Source of the DNA: a virus
DNA length: 55,739 nucleotides
IMG/VR virus record: IMGVR_UViG_3300028103_000021
Coordinates: 1 to 55,739 of that record
Direction: 5' to 3' (one strand)
Part shown: positions 55,408-55,739 of the stretch, piece by piece
Position numbering within the stretch: position 1 is the stretch's first letter
How the letters are laid out: each line of letters opens with the position of its first letter
The notes under the pieces: generated by a model
Databases searched by the model: none
What the model saw: the letters and a program-made list of their open reading frames with translations, nothing else
Told to the model about the DNA's origin: nothing
Program-made: the position numbers and the translations under genes

Positions 55408-55504
55408 TGGTAGGATCGTTTTCGCAGATTTCTGCTTTCGTTTTTTCTGTAAGTTCTTCTTGTGCTTTAGCACTTATGATTGTTACAATATTTTCATCCG
55501 TCAT
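55364..55504 (-). CDS. Small acidic hypothetical protein overlapping the sigma-like gene
   Basis: ATG 55504 has AGGAG 8 bases upstream, the best ribosome site of this area. The 46-residue product begins MTDENIVTIISAKAQEELTE and ends at TAA 55364. It is acidic, lysine- and glutamate-rich, and probably helical. It overlaps the start of the sigma-like frame by 44 bases, in the +1 frame, so translation of the sigma factor may depend on it. No relative is recognised. Confidence 0.45.
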   Translation of the reverse strand: MTDENIVTIISAKAQEELTEKTKAEICENDPTNAEEVIQKNIQLEK

Positions 55505-55525
55505 TAAACTTTCTCCTGAGAAAAA

Positions 55526-55726
55526 ATGGCTAGAGTTAAGTGGACTGAATCAATGTTGAAGTTTGTTCGTGAGAACTGCCACTACATGACAGACAATCAA
55601 CTTGCTCTTGCATTATCATCTATCATTGGTGTTCGTGTGTCAAGTCATAGTGTCAGAAACCTAAGAGAAGAAAAGGGTTATACAAAATGGAAACGGTCTT
55701 CAACCAAAGATCCCCCCACCTCTTAA
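55526..55726 (+). CDS. Small helix-turn-helix protein on the opposite strand
   Basis: This 66-residue protein starts with MARVKWTESMLKFVRENCHY and has 'TDNQLALALSSIIGVRVSSH' then SVRNLREEKGY. The pattern (W-T-x-x-x-x-x-F-x-x-x-N...L-A...S...V-x-x-x-R-x-x-x-G) is that of a DNA-binding helical segment seen at the N-terminus of phage HNH and other regulatory proteins. It is encoded divergently, only 21 bases from the 46-residue minus-strand ORF. It may be a small regulator at the boundary of late transcription. The short weak ribosome site (GAGAA) lowers confidence. Confidence 0.55.
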   Translation: MARVKWTESMLKFVRENCHYMTDNQLALALSSIIGVRVSSHSVRNLREEKGYTKWKRSSTKDPPTS

Positions 55727-55739
55727 TAGTAGACAACTT

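Noticed and set aside
55519-55535. AAAAATGGCTAGA shared by the starts of the plus-strand ORF and the small terminase
   Set aside because: A short match at start codons followed by common MAR codons; not evidence for a repeat or recombination site.
1-55739. Diversity-generating retroelement at the fibre genes
   Set aside because: No reverse transcriptase or template/variable repeat pair was seen.
1-55739. tRNA genes
   Set aside because: No cloverleaf-like segment was found in the few intergenic gaps.

Overview
This window is part of the late (virion) region of an AT-rich tailed double-stranded DNA phage. Nearly every gene lies on the minus strand, so transcription runs from the right edge to the left edge. 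Genes are packed with 4-base ATGA overlaps or gaps of a few bases, and no stretch above 300 bases lacks a gene. Packaging, head, tail tube and tape measure genes are recognisable. No contractile sheath gene is seen, which points to a siphovirus-like particle, although the left end of the late region is cut off. The host cannot be named from the sequence. I see no tRNA, CRISPR array, integrase, transposase or reverse transcriptase.

Layout in the direction of transcription. (1) 55.7-50.4 kb: a small plus-strand HTH-like protein, a small minus-strand ORF, a sigma-70-region-2-like factor with a zinc-finger-like insert, a probable small terminase, a GDP-mannose 4,6-dehydratase, an ERCC4-type nuclease and the large terminase. 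(2) 50.4-44.6 kb: portal, a probable glycosyltransferase, a fused protease-scaffold, a decoration-type protein and the HK97-like major capsid protein, closed by a strong terminator. (3) 44.5-35.0 kb: a sugar-modification cassette (a GT/methyltransferase-like protein, a DxD glycosyltransferase and a sulfotransferase-like protein) running directly into a 2025-residue collagen-like fibre, then a fibre-tip-like protein. (4) 35.0-30.1 kb: small structural genes, a holin-like membrane protein, BppU-like Ig modules and a connector-like protein. (5) 30.1-14.7 kb: a second and a third collagen-like giant protein, a 2060-residue multidomain protein, and smaller proteins that share a tryptophan-rich module. 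(6) 14.7-9.1 kb: neck/tail-completion candidates, major tail tube protein, terminator, three chaperone-region proteins and another terminator. (7) 9.06-0 kb: the tape measure protein, at least 3019 residues and running off the window, with a metallopeptidase-like HEXXH domain in its C-terminal third.

How the parts may work together: terminase, portal, protease-scaffold and capsid genes build and fill the head. Gp10-like, connector and tube proteins build the neck and a tail that could be about 0.45 micrometre or longer. The long collagen-like proteins carry carbohydrate-binding-like, cupredoxin-like and C1q-like modules and are probably surface fibres. The sulfotransferase, glycosyltransferases and GDP-mannose dehydratase sit inside the virion operon, so the most striking hypothesis is that this phage glycosylates and perhaps sulfates its own capsid or collagen fibres. 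The sigma-like factor probably directs late transcription.
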